From NCBI GenBank assembly GCA_030731745.1, contig JANQTJ010000038.1, positions 1 to 64,000 on the forward strand: a DNA stretch of 64,000 nucleotides. The letters run 5' to 3'. The notes under the pieces are model-generated. The model was not told the origin of the DNA and searched no databases. It worked only from the letters and a program-made list of their open reading frames with translations. Every line of letters begins with the position of its first letter. Position 1 is the first letter of the stretch. A program made the position numbers and the translations under genes. Below are positions 1 to 7,689 of this stretch, piece after piece. The DNA is from Flaviramulus sp. Lineage in GTDB: Bacteria; Bacteroidota; Bacteroidia; Flavobacteriales; Flavobacteriaceae.

Positions 1-19
1 ATTTAATTAATAGTTGGTT

Positions 20-745
20 TTATTGTTGTCTAATACTTCCAGATACGCCATCACTTTTATTTATCTTTTCTGGATTTCCGTAATACTTTATTTCCCCACC
101 ACTAGTTGCGTTTGCAGTTAATTCTTTATAGGTGTTTATTGTGATGTTTGCTCCACTTGTTGCTCTAACATCACTGGATTCTGATATTAAATCTGCAGCT
201 TTTATATCACTACCACTTGTTGCTTGTGCAATTAATTTTGTCGTTTTTCCTGATAATGTTATATCACTTCCGCTAGTCGAACTGCAATCTACAAAAGAGG
301 TGTTTATATCTAATGTCATATCACTTCCGCTAGTTGATTTCAAAGTTAAAGATTTAGTAGTAATAGTATTTGTGGCATACAAATCACTTCCGCTTGTAGT
401 TATTATACTTGAAATGTTTTTAAAAATTATATGAACTTTTTTTGCTGAAGCGTACCCGATATTTTCTTTTGTGTGAATTCTTAAAACACCATCTTCTATG
501 TCAGTCATTATTAATTCTTGTATGTTTTCATCTGCCTCAACAGTAATACTTTCAGTACTTCCTTGTGTTATATACACATCTAAACCTTCAGTGGCTTTAA
601 TAGCCGAAAATTGTTTAGTAGCTCTATCTACTGTAATAACTTCGCCATTGCCTCTCACACCATGATTTAGGTTAAGATCAAAATTACATGAAAACAAGGT
701 TAAGGTTAATACAGCTGTTATAACAATTTTAATTAGTGTTGTCAT
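20..745 (-). CDS. GIN-domain (DUF2807) lipoprotein
   Basis: The protein has 241 residues with a lipoprotein signal: a hydrophobic stretch ending LTLFSC puts the lipidated cysteine at residue 20. The rest matches the head-GIN/DUF2807 family, a predicted right-handed beta-helix found on Bacteroidota cell surfaces. About six ladder repeats, spaced by roughly 20 residues, carry the motif TSGSD or a variant (TSGAN, TSGGE) between residues 118 and 220. The family's function is unproven; 'putative auto-transporter adhesin' is a label, not evidence. It lies downstream of padR, the PspC gene and an NTF2-like gene on the same strand, and such GIN proteins often accompany PspC/PadR, so an envelope-stress link is plausible. 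The start is supported by the signal peptide and by an A-rich leader shared with two neighbouring starts. Confidence 0.85.
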   Translation of the reverse strand: MTTLIKIVITAVLTLTLFSCNFDLNLNHGVRGNGEVITVDRATKQFSAIKATEGLDVYITQGSTESITVEADENIQELIMTDIEDGVLRIHTKENIGYASAKKVHIIFKNISSIITTSGSDLYATNTITTKSLTLKSTSGSDMTLDINTSFVDCSSTSGSDITLSGKTTKLIAQATSGSDIKAADLISESSDVRATSGANITINTYKELTANATSGGEIKYYGNPEKINKSDGVSGSIRQQ

Positions 746-752
746 AATTATT

Positions 753-767
753 TTTTTTGATTGATTT
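753..767 (-). promoter_or_regulatory. Shared 15-base leader, copy 1
   Basis: On the minus strand this reads AAATCAATCAAAAAA and lies 7 bases before the ATG of the GIN-domain lipoprotein. The same 15 bases occur before two other starts (1289-1303 and 3554-3568). Probably an A-rich translation-initiation leader; its function is inferred. Confidence 0.5.
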
Positions 768-773
768 AAAGGT

Positions 774-1289
774 TTAATTTAGTTTAGGCATTTGATGATC
801 AAAACTCAGAACTCTTTTAAGTTTCCACCGGTTATCTTCAATAAGCCACAAACTTGAGAATTTTGCATAACTACCAGCTGTTTCACTCCCTTCAAAAGTT
901 TCAAAAAATCTGTGTTTTCCGTTTTGTATAGCTCCGTAAAGTTTGCCATTATCATAAAGAGGATAAACTTCTAAACTACCTTTTATTAGTTCTCTTCTGG
1001 CTTTATATGGGTTTGTTTTTCCACATAAACCATTATTCATAGATTCAATAAAGCTTTCTTTAGAATTTGTTAAACCAGAAATATCATGATAAAACTCAAA
1101 ATCTTCAGAAATTAAATTGTCTAAGTGTTCTGTTTTACATTCATTAAAGGCTTCATCAAACAGCAAACTATCTTTTACTTTAAGGGCTCTAAATAATTCT
1201 GAATCCTCATTTATTTGAGCTAGTAATGGATTTGTTACTCCAAAACAAATAATTAAAAATAGTATTATTTTATTTTTAAACTGATACAT
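774..1289 (-). CDS. Secreted NTF2-like (DUF4440-type) protein
   Basis: The 171-residue protein has a Sec signal peptide (hydrophobic core at residues 8-19, likely cleavage after LLA at residue 24). The remainder fits the small cone-shaped NTF2/SnoaL-like fold of the DUF4440 group: a helical start (SELFRALKVKDSLLFDEAFN), a segment describing a damaged or bound site (LISEDFEFYHDISG), and a final beta strand SSLWLIEDNRWKLKRVLSFDH. Members range from enzymes to ligand-binding proteins, so no reaction can be given. It sits between the PspC gene and the GIN lipoprotein on one strand, with 28 bases to the lipoprotein start. The ATG directly abuts the 15-base leader found elsewhere in the block. Confidence 0.75.
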   Translation of the reverse strand: MYQFKNKIILFLIICFGVTNPLLAQINEDSELFRALKVKDSLLFDEAFNECKTEHLDNLISEDFEFYHDISGLTNSKESFIESMNNGLCGKTNPYKARRELIKGSLEVYPLYDNGKLYGAIQNGKHRFFETFEGSETAGSYAKFSSLWLIEDNRWKLKRVLSFDHQMPKLN

Positions 1290-1303
1290 TTTTTGATTGA
1301 TTT
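1289..1303 (-). promoter_or_regulatory. Shared 15-base leader, copy 2
   Basis: AAATCAATCAAAAAA on the minus strand, running directly into the ATG of the NTF2-like gene (the last A of the leader is the A of ATG). Its placement is identical at 3554-3568, which suggests that the position relative to the start matters. Confidence 0.55.
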
Positions 1304-1384
1304 AATTATTGGTTCAAATATCCATATTCTAGTTATTGATGAGTAACTTAAATACCTGAACTGTTATTTGTTTATGATGAATTG

Positions 1385-3181
1385 TTAATTATCTGTTTTA
1401 ATTTCAATACCATTCGAGTCAATATTAACCTTCACATCCTCAGATTCAGCTTTAATACCTTGGTTATCAATTTTTAAGTTACCATCTTCAGATTTAATTT
1501 CTATACCTTTACTGTTTATTTTTAAGCCTTCAGTTTTTATATCAACTTTAAAATCTTCTTCAGGACAATCCAAACATTCCGATTCATCAAAAAGGATTTT
1601 CATAAAATGGTTTGTATTTTCATTTGAAACAATGTTGCCATAATAATTTTGATAGGTTAAGTAAGATTTTGCACTATTATTGAAATATACTATAGAGTTT
1701 TCAGGTAAATATAAGATGATGTTTATTTGTTGATTACTAAACTTATTTTCGGTACTAGTTGTTAAATAAGAGTTTAGTAATAAAGTGTTTTCTCTAAAAT
1801 CAAAGTTATAATTTATGTTTTTTGCACGTTCAATTGCTGCTTCGTAACTTCTTCCATCGGCACTTTTTTCAATAGCTATTTTAGCTAGAGAATCAGTAGT
1901 GGATTTTACAATAATATCAATATCTGATGCATATATTATTTTAGTACCGTTTTCATCATGTGCAAGTTTAAAACCATTATGTCTGTAAAAGTTTTGACTA
2001 AAATTATCGTTACTAACCATTTTTACCATTAAAGTATCAGAAGCTCTTATTGGTAATTCTGTTTTTACAATATGTTTTTCATCAAAAGCATGTTCGCTAG
2101 CTTGTCTTATTCCCACTACGATTAATGAAATTATTGAGATTAACCATAACCCTAATAGGGTGAATTTTGCAATATTACCAATAGATTTTAAGTTGTTAAT
2201 TAGAATTTTTAATCCTAAATAGAACAAGAAAAAGAATGGAATACCAAGTGCAAAAAATGTTAAAAGAGATACAAGCCATATTGGCGTATTGCCAGCATTA
2301 ACTATATCTAACAAGTCTAATCCTGGGATATGAATAATATCTACAACACCCACTGATAGTAGCCCTATAATTAATCCTAACAAAGTAGATGCTCCTACTA
2401 TTATCAGTATTATTCCTACAAACTTCGCAAATACTTTAAAGAAAAACATAATAACATCAGCTATGGTATCAAAAAAGGTTTTTGATGATGATTTTATGGT
2501 ATTGCTTTGTTTCTTAAAATCCACATTTTTTGCAGCATTTGATACAGAATCCGTTACATTTTTAGCAACGTTACTAACGGTTTCTGATACATTTTCAAAA
2601 CCATCTTTAATCTTTTTTTCTATGTTGCTAATGTTAACAGGTTCTCCTGTCATCATTATTTTTTCGGCAGTAGTTTTAGCTTCAGGTACTAAAATCCAAA
2701 GTAAGATGTATAGTAAAATACCTGTTCCAGCTCCAAAAATTAATAAAACCCAAGCTAAACGAATCCATAAAGCATCAATACCAAAATAATGTGCTAATCC
2801 AGATGAAACACCACCAACGTATGAGTTGTCCGTATCTCTAAATAATTTTCTAGACGATTGTGTTGATGTTGATTTTTTTGAATAAGACGTATAAGTTTCA
2901 TCTTCAAAAATTTCGTCATCAACCAAATAATCTTCAGGTTGACCCATTATAGATATTACTTCATCTACTTCTTTAATTCGTATAACTTGTTTATGGTTTT
3001 GTACGCGCTCTGTAAAAAGTTCTGCTATACGCGCTTCTATATCTGCAATAATTTCAGATTGACCTTGAGAGTCAGTGAATGAACGTTTTATAGCCTCAAG
3101 ATAGCGTTGCAATTTTAGGTAAGCATCTTCATCAATATGAAAAAATATACCTGCTAAATTTATGTTGACTGTTTTATTCAT
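1385..3181 (-). CDS. PspC-domain multispanning membrane protein
   Basis: The 598-residue protein has three parts. Residues 1-100 form a soluble region (YLKLQRYLEAIKRSF, then an acidic helix) common in Bacteroidota PspC proteins. A PspC domain at about 109-170 shows the family pattern SRKLFRD...GGVSSGLAHYFG followed by a membrane pair. Further membrane helices lie at about 240-265, 295-325 and 335-365. The C-terminal periplasmic half ends in three short repeats built on GIEIKSEDGNLKIDNQG-type strands, like the ladders in the neighbouring GIN lipoprotein. In proteobacteria PspC senses envelope stress; that role here is inferred. The ATG overlaps the stop of padR by 4 bases, so the two are translationally coupled and the regulator probably controls this gene. 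Confidence 0.85.
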   Translation of the reverse strand: MNKTVNINLAGIFFHIDEDAYLKLQRYLEAIKRSFTDSQGQSEIIADIEARIAELFTERVQNHKQVIRIKEVDEVISIMGQPEDYLVDDEIFEDETYTSYSKKSTSTQSSRKLFRDTDNSYVGGVSSGLAHYFGIDALWIRLAWVLLIFGAGTGILLYILLWILVPEAKTTAEKIMMTGEPVNISNIEKKIKDGFENVSETVSNVAKNVTDSVSNAAKNVDFKKQSNTIKSSSKTFFDTIADVIMFFFKVFAKFVGIILIIVGASTLLGLIIGLLSVGVVDIIHIPGLDLLDIVNAGNTPIWLVSLLTFFALGIPFFFLFYLGLKILINNLKSIGNIAKFTLLGLWLISIISLIVVGIRQASEHAFDEKHIVKTELPIRASDTLMVKMVSNDNFSQNFYRHNGFKLAHDENGTKIIYASDIDIIVKSTTDSLAKIAIEKSADGRSYEAAIERAKNINYNFDFRENTLLLNSYLTTSTENKFSNQQINIILYLPENSIVYFNNSAKSYLTYQNYYGNIVSNENTNHFMKILFDESECLDCPEEDFKVDIKTEGLKINSKGIEIKSEDGNLKIDNQGIKAESEDVKVNIDSNGIEIKTDN

Positions 3182-3519
3182 TGTTTTGTTGTTTTTTGGC
3201 TTGTTACTATGGTTACTGCGTTGTGTAATTCACTCCAAGTGGTGTTTAATTCTTTTAAAAACAGTTTTCCTGTCTCCGTTAAACCGTAATATTTTCTTGG
3301 CGGTCCAGAGGTCGATTCTTCCCATCTGTAATTTAAAAGTCCAGCATTTTTAAGTCGTGTAAGTAGCGGATAAATAGTTCCCTCTACTACAAGCAACTTC
3401 GCGTCTTTTAGGGTGTCTAAAATTTCTGCTACATAGGCATCTTCATCTTTTAAGACGGATAATATGCAGAACTCTAATACCCCTTTACGCATTTGTGCTT
3501 TTGTGTTTTCTATCTTCAT
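3178..3519 (-). CDS. PadR-family transcriptional regulator
   Basis: The 113-residue winged-helix protein carries the PadR hallmark EGTIYPLLTRLKNAGLL (recognition helix) and the wing SGPPRKYYGLTETG. There is no extended C-terminal helical domain, so it belongs to the short PadR-s2 class that dimerises through its last helix. It overlaps the PspC gene by ATGA, which suggests an autoregulated membrane-stress operon. Its own ATG overlaps the TGA of a 12-codon upstream frame (3516-3554). The effector is unknown. Confidence 0.92.
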   Translation of the reverse strand: MKIENTKAQMRKGVLEFCILSVLKDEDAYVAEILDTLKDAKLLVVEGTIYPLLTRLKNAGLLNYRWEESTSGPPRKYYGLTETGKLFLKELNTTWSELHNAVTIVTSQKTTKQ

Positions 3520-3554
3520 GTTCTAAAGCGTTTTAATTTTGTGAAACTGTTCAT
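3516..3554 (-). CDS. Possible 12-residue leader peptide upstream of padR
   Basis: This short frame reads MNSFTKLKRFRT and its TGA overlaps the padR ATG (sequence ATGA). Its own ATG directly follows the 15-base leader AAATCAATCAAAAAA, exactly as at the NTF2-like gene start (1289-1303), so the ribosome may start here. Terminating ribosomes could then reinitiate at padR. Expression is inferred, and a frame this short can arise by chance. Confidence 0.4.
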   Translation of the reverse strand: MNSFTKLKRFRT

Positions 3555-3568
3555 TTTTTGATTGATTT
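3554..3568 (-). promoter_or_regulatory. Shared 15-base leader, copy 3
   Basis: AAATCAATCAAAAAA on the minus strand, directly abutting the ATG of the 12-codon frame before padR. Identical in sequence and spacing to copy 2. Confidence 0.55.
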
Positions 3569-3595
3569 GATTATTGATGAAATTTTATTTTTTTT

Positions 3596-3677
3596 GGGTG
3601 TTACCCTTTCGGGTCGGGCTTTTCGCTATATCTTTTTTTCGTCCCTCAAAAAAGGATGCAGCAGCAATCCCTAACGC
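3596..3677. repeat. Interspersed repeat, copy A
   Basis: An intergenic block that begins GGGTGTTACCCTTTCGGGTC, continues with GGGCTTTTCGC and ends GCAATCCCTAACGC. A second, shorter copy with the same beginning and end lies at 21759-21820. The ends are roughly complementary (GGGyGTTnCC against the complement of CCCTAACGC), so the element could fold. It is much more GC-rich than its surroundings. The type is unassigned; I recall similar blocks from other flavobacterial genomes, but cannot verify it here. Confidence 0.7.
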
Positions 3678-3700
3678 AACCTGTGCTACTTTTTAAGTTG

Positions 3701-4147
3701 TCATTTTAGAAAATTGATAGTAAATGGATACTTGTAAACCTCGCCATCTCTCGCTTTTAAACTCGCTATAACTATAAAAACTAGCTCAAGAATAAATGCC
3801 ATAACAGCCAAAACTCCTAAAAAGCCACCTATATATAATAAAGGTGATGGTTTGCCAATATTAATATGAACATCATTAAAACCATTAAAATCAATAAAAT
3901 CAAAACCATTTAATATTTTAAAAATGAAAAACGGGATGGTTAAAGTTCCTAAAATGATGGCATAAAGCATAATGCTTATCTGGAAATTGATGATTTGTTT
4001 ACCGTTTGCATCTATAAATTCTGATTTATCTTTATTGGCTATCCATAAAATAACCGGACCAATAAAGTTTCCAAAAGGTATTATAAACCTACTAAAAGTT
4101 GATAAATGAATAAAAGTTGCAATGTTTTTTTGATGATTGTTTAGCAT
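3701..4147 (-). CDS. DUF4870 small membrane protein
   Basis: The 148-residue protein has three or four membrane helices: about 14-34 (STFSRFIIPFGNFIGPVILW), 53-78 and 100-130. The central sequence DANGKQIINFQISIMLY is the DUF4870/Tic20-like signature with a conserved Asn-Phe-Gln turn. The family is widespread in Bacteroidota and Firmicutes and has no assigned function. It stands alone, separated from padR by the repeat at 3596-3677, and has its own TATATTTG element 30 bases before the start. Confidence 0.85.
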   Translation of the reverse strand: MLNNHQKNIATFIHLSTFSRFIIPFGNFIGPVILWIANKDKSEFIDANGKQIINFQISIMLYAIILGTLTIPFFIFKILNGFDFIDFNGFNDVHINIGKPSPLLYIGGFLGVLAVMAFILELVFIVIASLKARDGEVYKYPFTINFLK

Positions 4148-4176
4148 AATTTTGAACCGTATAATAATATCCTATA

Positions 4177-4184
4177 CAAATATA
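4177..4184 (-). promoter_or_regulatory. -7 promoter element for the DUF4870 gene
   Basis: TATATTTG on the minus strand matches the Bacteroidota -7 consensus TAnnTTTG, 30 bases before the ATG. No clear TTG at the -33 position. Confidence 0.5.
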
Positions 4185-4337
4185 TGTCTAAAAGAAGGTA
4201 TTATGTTACACATAGTACTTAAAATTAACATAATTTTAACATTTATAATTTATTTACTCATAAATATTAATCTAAAATCAATAAGGAAGTATGCTTTTAA
4301 ATGTAAGTATTAGTTTTCCAAATCTTTAAAGTAAATT

Positions 4338-4367
4338 AAAAAACAAGCCTAGTTTCAGTAAATTAGG
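4338..4367 (-). terminator. Likely intrinsic terminator after the serine hydrolase gene
   Basis: On the minus strand CCTAATTT-ACTG-AAACTAGG forms an 8-pair stem with one mismatch, followed by CTTGTTTTTT. It begins 2 bases after the stop codon of the serine hydrolase. Confidence 0.6.
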
Positions 4368-4368
4368 A

Positions 4369-5451
4369 TTAGTTTATAAAAGCATTAATTTTTCCCCATA
4401 AATCGTTATCAAAACTAGAAAGTGCGAAGTTCTCACCATCGCCTGTATCTCCCATTCTAATAATAACCAATTTTTTACTAGGTACTACATATAATTTTTG
4501 ATCATCTTTACCTAAAGCGGCATACATGTCATTAGGCGCATTTGGTATTAATTTACCATCAAACTGAAATTGACTTTGTGGTAAACGGTAAGAAGATTTT
4601 CCGTTAAGCCACCATAAGTACCCATAAGATTGATTTATGTTTTGGGAGGTATTTGTAGCGTCATTCAAAAAGCTTTCTGGTACAATTTGTGTATTTTCCC
4701 ACTTACCTTTTGCGAAAATCATCAGTCCAAAACGCGCCATACTTCTAGTGTCACTTCTATAAACGCTTAATCCACCCAAAGAAAACCATGTGCTAGGAAA
4801 TCCGGACATACCAATTTTATCTCTAAGCTTAGTGTTGAAATAGTTATTCCAAGTTTGGTTACTAGCCTCCGCAATCACATCTTGCATTTTTACATATACA
4901 TTATGGTACGCCCAACGGGTTCCTGCATCAGATACATATTGAAGATTTGCTGGAGATACATCATCACCTAAAGTGTCGTCTAATCCAGAATTCATCGATA
5001 GTAAATTTTTACATGTAATTAAGTCCTCTTTTTCTAACGAGGCACTTGTCCAACCTGTACCTAAATAGTCTGATACTTTATTATTAAGATGTATTAAACC
5101 TTCTTCTTGTGCAATGCCAGACATAGCTGTAGTTAGAGTTTTTCCAGCACTTGCCCAGTACCAAGGTAGATTATTAGCATGCCCGTTCATGTAACTTTCG
5201 GTTCCTTCAACAATTTTACCATTATAAAGGATTATAAAACTTTTAGTATTTTTTTCTTCAAGAAAATCTAACAGTGGTTGCAATTGGTTTTCATTCCATC
5301 CAAGTTCAGATGGTAAAACGGTTTCCCAAGTATCAGAATTTATGGGCGGAAAATAGATAGTATCAGAAATAGGTTCTATTATCGGTTCATTTGATGAACA
5401 ATTAAAAAGCACTAATACCACAGAAATTGCAATGTAGATTTTAGATTTCAT
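4369..5451 (-). CDS. Lipoprotein serine hydrolase (beta-lactamase/penicillin-binding family, class C fold)
   Basis: The 360-residue protein has a lipobox (LVLFNC, cysteine 18) that anchors it to the envelope. The catalytic SxxK motif is SAGK at about 102, followed by TLTTAM. The YxN motif is YHN at about 182 within WAYHNVYVKM. The C-terminal strand (KKLVIIRMGDTGDG) replaces the classic KTG box, as in the esterase-like 'serine hydrolase' branch of the family. Likely substrates are esters or D-amino-acid peptides; true beta-lactamase activity is unlikely to be its main role. It is monocistronic, with its own promoter and terminator, and diverges from rimO. Confidence 0.88.
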   Translation of the reverse strand: MKSKIYIAISVVLVLFNCSSNEPIIEPISDTIYFPPINSDTWETVLPSELGWNENQLQPLLDFLEEKNTKSFIILYNGKIVEGTESYMNGHANNLPWYWASAGKTLTTAMSGIAQEEGLIHLNNKVSDYLGTGWTSASLEKEDLITCKNLLSMNSGLDDTLGDDVSPANLQYVSDAGTRWAYHNVYVKMQDVIAEASNQTWNNYFNTKLRDKIGMSGFPSTWFSLGGLSVYRSDTRSMARFGLMIFAKGKWENTQIVPESFLNDATNTSQNINQSYGYLWWLNGKSSYRLPQSQFQFDGKLIPNAPNDMYAALGKDDQKLYVVPSKKLVIIRMGDTGDGENFALSSFDNDLWGKINAFIN

Positions 5452-5475
5452 AACTTAGGTTTTCATATTGAGACA

Positions 5476-5483
5476 CAAAAATA
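5476..5483 (-). promoter_or_regulatory. -7 promoter element for the serine hydrolase gene
   Basis: TATTTTTG on the minus strand fits TAnnTTTG, 24 bases before the ATG. It lies in the divergent region shared with rimO. No obvious -33 element. Confidence 0.5.
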
Positions 5484-5538
5484 TAGTAAAGGTTTAATAA
5501 AGTCGATCATTTCAAACTCAAAATACTGAATCATTATG

Positions 5539-5546
5539 TATCTTTG
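5539..5546 (+). promoter_or_regulatory. -7 promoter element for rimO
   Basis: TATCTTTG fits TAnnTTTG and lies 20 bases before the rimO ATG. This gives a leader of only a dozen or so bases. The -33 region is not recognisable. Confidence 0.55.
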
Positions 5547-5566
5547 CGCCCTGATTTATATATATT

Positions 5567-6871
5567 ATGCGCACAAAAACTCTTAAAAAGAATAAGATAA
5601 ATGTTGTAACACTTGGTTGTAGTAAAAATGTTTACGATAGCGAGGTATTGATGGGACAATTGAAAGCCAGTGGTAAAGATGTGGTGCATGAAGAAGAAGG
5701 TAATATTGTAGTTATTAATACTTGCGGTTTTATTAATAATGCTAAAGAAGAAAGTGTTAATACTATTCTAGAATATGTGCAAAAAAAGGAAGATGGCGAA
5801 GTTGATAAAGTTTTTGTTACAGGCTGTTTAAGTGAACGTTATAAACCAGACTTATTAAAAGAAATCCCTAACGTAGATGAGTATTTTGGTACAACAGAAT
5901 TACCCGGATTATTAAAAGCTTTAGGTGCCGATTATAAACATGAGCTCATAGGTGAGCGATTAACTACTACACCAAAAAATTATGCATATTTAAAAATTGC
6001 TGAAGGGTGCGATAGGCCTTGTTCTTTTTGTGCGATTCCTATCATGAGAGGTAAACACAGAAGCACACCTATTGAGGAACTTGTTACAGAAGCTGAAAAA
6101 CTAGCCGCTAAAGGTGTAAAAGAATTGGTTTTAATTGCACAAGATTTAACTTATTACGGACTCGATTTATACAAAAAACGAAATCTCGCAGAATTACTTG
6201 AAGCTTTAGTTAAAGTAGAAGGTGTTGAGTGGATACGTTTACATTATGCGTTTCCAACAGGATTCCCATTGGATGTTTTAGATGTTATGAAACGCGAACC
6301 TAAAATTTGTAATTATTTAGATATTCCATTACAACATATTTCGGATGATCTTTTAAAAAGCATGCGTCGTGGAACTAATAAAGAGAAAACTACTAATTTA
6401 ATTTATAAATTTAGAGAACTTGTGCCTGAAATGACTATCAGAACCACTTTAATTGTTGGTTATCCTGGTGAAACAGAAGCACATTTTCAAGAGTTAAAAG
6501 CTTGGGTTAAAGCGATGCGTTTTGAGCGTCTAGGTTGTTTTACCTATTCTCATGAAGAAAATACGCATGCCTATAATTTAGAAGATGATGTACCTGAAGA
6601 TGTTAAATTAGAAAGAGCAAATCAAATCATGGAAATTCAATCCCAAATCTCATGGGAATTGAATCAACAAAAAATAGGGAAAGAGTTTAAAGTGGTAATT
6701 GATAGAAAAGAAGGTAACTATTTTGTTGGAAGAACAGAGTTTGATTCTCCAGATGTTGATAACGAAGTACTTATTGATGCCACTAAAACCTATTTAAAAA
6801 CTGGCGAGTTTGCTAAAGTTAAAATAATTGAAGCAGAAGATTTTGATTTATATGCCGATGTTGTAAATTAA
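5567..6871 (+). CDS. rimO: Ribosomal protein S12 (Asp-89) methylthiotransferase RimO
   Basis: This 434-residue radical-SAM enzyme adds a methylthio group to the beta carbon of a conserved aspartate in ribosomal protein S12. The N-terminal UPF0004 domain carries the three auxiliary-cluster cysteines in TLGCSKN (C18), INTCGFI and VTGCLSE. The radical-SAM cluster motif CxxxCxxC appears as EGCDRPCSFC at about 148-157, and a C-terminal TRAM domain covers the last 65 residues. The S12-specific lineage, as opposed to the tRNA enzyme MiaB, is indicated by the GCSKN start and the GCDRPCSFCAIP context. Length is normal. The M23 peptidase gene follows after 14 bases and is probably co-transcribed. Confidence 0.96.
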   Translation: MRTKTLKKNKINVVTLGCSKNVYDSEVLMGQLKASGKDVVHEEEGNIVVINTCGFINNAKEESVNTILEYVQKKEDGEVDKVFVTGCLSERYKPDLLKEIPNVDEYFGTTELPGLLKALGADYKHELIGERLTTTPKNYAYLKIAEGCDRPCSFCAIPIMRGKHRSTPIEELVTEAEKLAAKGVKELVLIAQDLTYYGLDLYKKRNLAELLEALVKVEGVEWIRLHYAFPTGFPLDVLDVMKREPKICNYLDIPLQHISDDLLKSMRRGTNKEKTTNLIYKFRELVPEMTIRTTLIVGYPGETEAHFQELKAWVKAMRFERLGCFTYSHEENTHAYNLEDDVPEDVKLERANQIMEIQSQISWELNQQKIGKEFKVVIDRKEGNYFVGRTEFDSPDVDNEVLIDATKTYLKTGEFAKVKIIEAEDFDLYADVVN

Positions 6872-6885
6872 AAAATTGGAATGTG

Positions 6886-7566
6886 ATGAGTTTTTTAGAT
6901 TTTTTAAATAACATCAGTTCCAAACCACTTCGGGTTATAAATGACGCTATTAATAATTCTGATTATGTCCCTTTAGATTTGTCTGAAAACAATTTAGAAC
7001 TTAATGAAATTGATGTCTTTTCATCCTTTAAATTAGAAAATTATATTACCAATCATATCAAAAATAATAACGGACTTGTTGCTTTTGGAGGTTATTTAGA
7101 GACTAGAAATATTTACCGTAGAAGTAACCATTTTAATAATCAAAATCAAGATACCGAGCGTAATATTCATTTAGGAATAGATATTTGGTGGGATGCAGAA
7201 ACTCCAATTTTTACGCCGCTAGATGCTACCTTACATAGTTTTAAAAATAATACTAATTTTGGAGATTACGGTCCAACAATTATTTTGAAACATCACATTG
7301 AGAATCATTTTTTTTATACACTATATGGGCATTTAAGTTTAATGTCTTTAGAAGGATTAGAAATTGGGAAATCTTTTAAAAAAGGAGATCAAATAGCTAC
7401 TTTGGGTGATGCTAAAATAAATGGAGATTATCCTCCGCACTTACATTTTCAACTTATAAAAGATATTCAAGATTATATTGGAGATTATCCAGGGGTTTGT
7501 AGTAAATCTGATTTAGAATTTTATAAAAGTAATTCCCCAGATCCTAATTTGTTATTGAAATTGTAA
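6886..7566 (+). CDS. M23 (LytM/lysostaphin-type) family peptidase
   Basis: The protein has 226 residues from the ATG at 6886; an in-frame GTG lies one codon earlier. The zinc-ligand motifs of M23 are present: HLGIDIWW (HxxxD, about 97-104) and HLHFQL (HxH, about 187-192), with YGHLSLM in between. The family cuts glycine-containing or cross-bridge peptides of murein. There is no clear signal peptide or membrane helix at the N terminus, which is unusual for an envelope hydrolase; it may be exported by another route or act on a cytoplasmic substrate. It follows rimO and ends just before the hairpin at 7577. Confidence 0.88.
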   Translation: MSFLDFLNNISSKPLRVINDAINNSDYVPLDLSENNLELNEIDVFSSFKLENYITNHIKNNNGLVAFGGYLETRNIYRRSNHFNNQNQDTERNIHLGIDIWWDAETPIFTPLDATLHSFKNNTNFGDYGPTIILKHHIENHFFYTLYGHLSLMSLEGLEIGKSFKKGDQIATLGDAKINGDYPPHLHFQLIKDIQDYIGDYPGVCSKSDLEFYKSNSPDPNLLLKL

Positions 7567-7576
7567 ATTAATAGGG

Positions 7577-7652
7577 TTCGTTTAACGGTCAAGCATAAAC
7601 GCAGTTGCCAGCTTTTGCTGGCAATTGCCGTTTTATGCAATGTTATGGACAG
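7577..7652. repeat. Left inverted hairpin of a cassette-like element
   Basis: An imperfect palindrome: left arm TAAC...GCCAGC (7583-7612), loop TTTT, right arm GCTGGC...GTTA (7617-7645). Its outer edge is TTCGTTTAAC (7577-7586) and its inner edge GTTATGGACA (7642-7651). Both edges recur in reverse orientation in the hairpin at 8464-8521. The TAAC/GTTA ends and bulged arms resemble integron attC sites, but the two copies are inverted rather than direct. Confidence 0.7.
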
Positions 7653-7689
7653 ATTTCTTTTTTCTCCAATCCATCAAGTAGTATCAATT

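Noticed and set aside
132-434. Plus-strand frame opposite the GIN lipoprotein gene
   Set aside because: It repeats SLPLV because the opposite strand codes for TSGSD repeats. It is a shadow frame.
2463-2789. Plus-strand frame opposite the PspC gene
   Set aside because: Lies fully inside a well-supported gene and resembles no protein.
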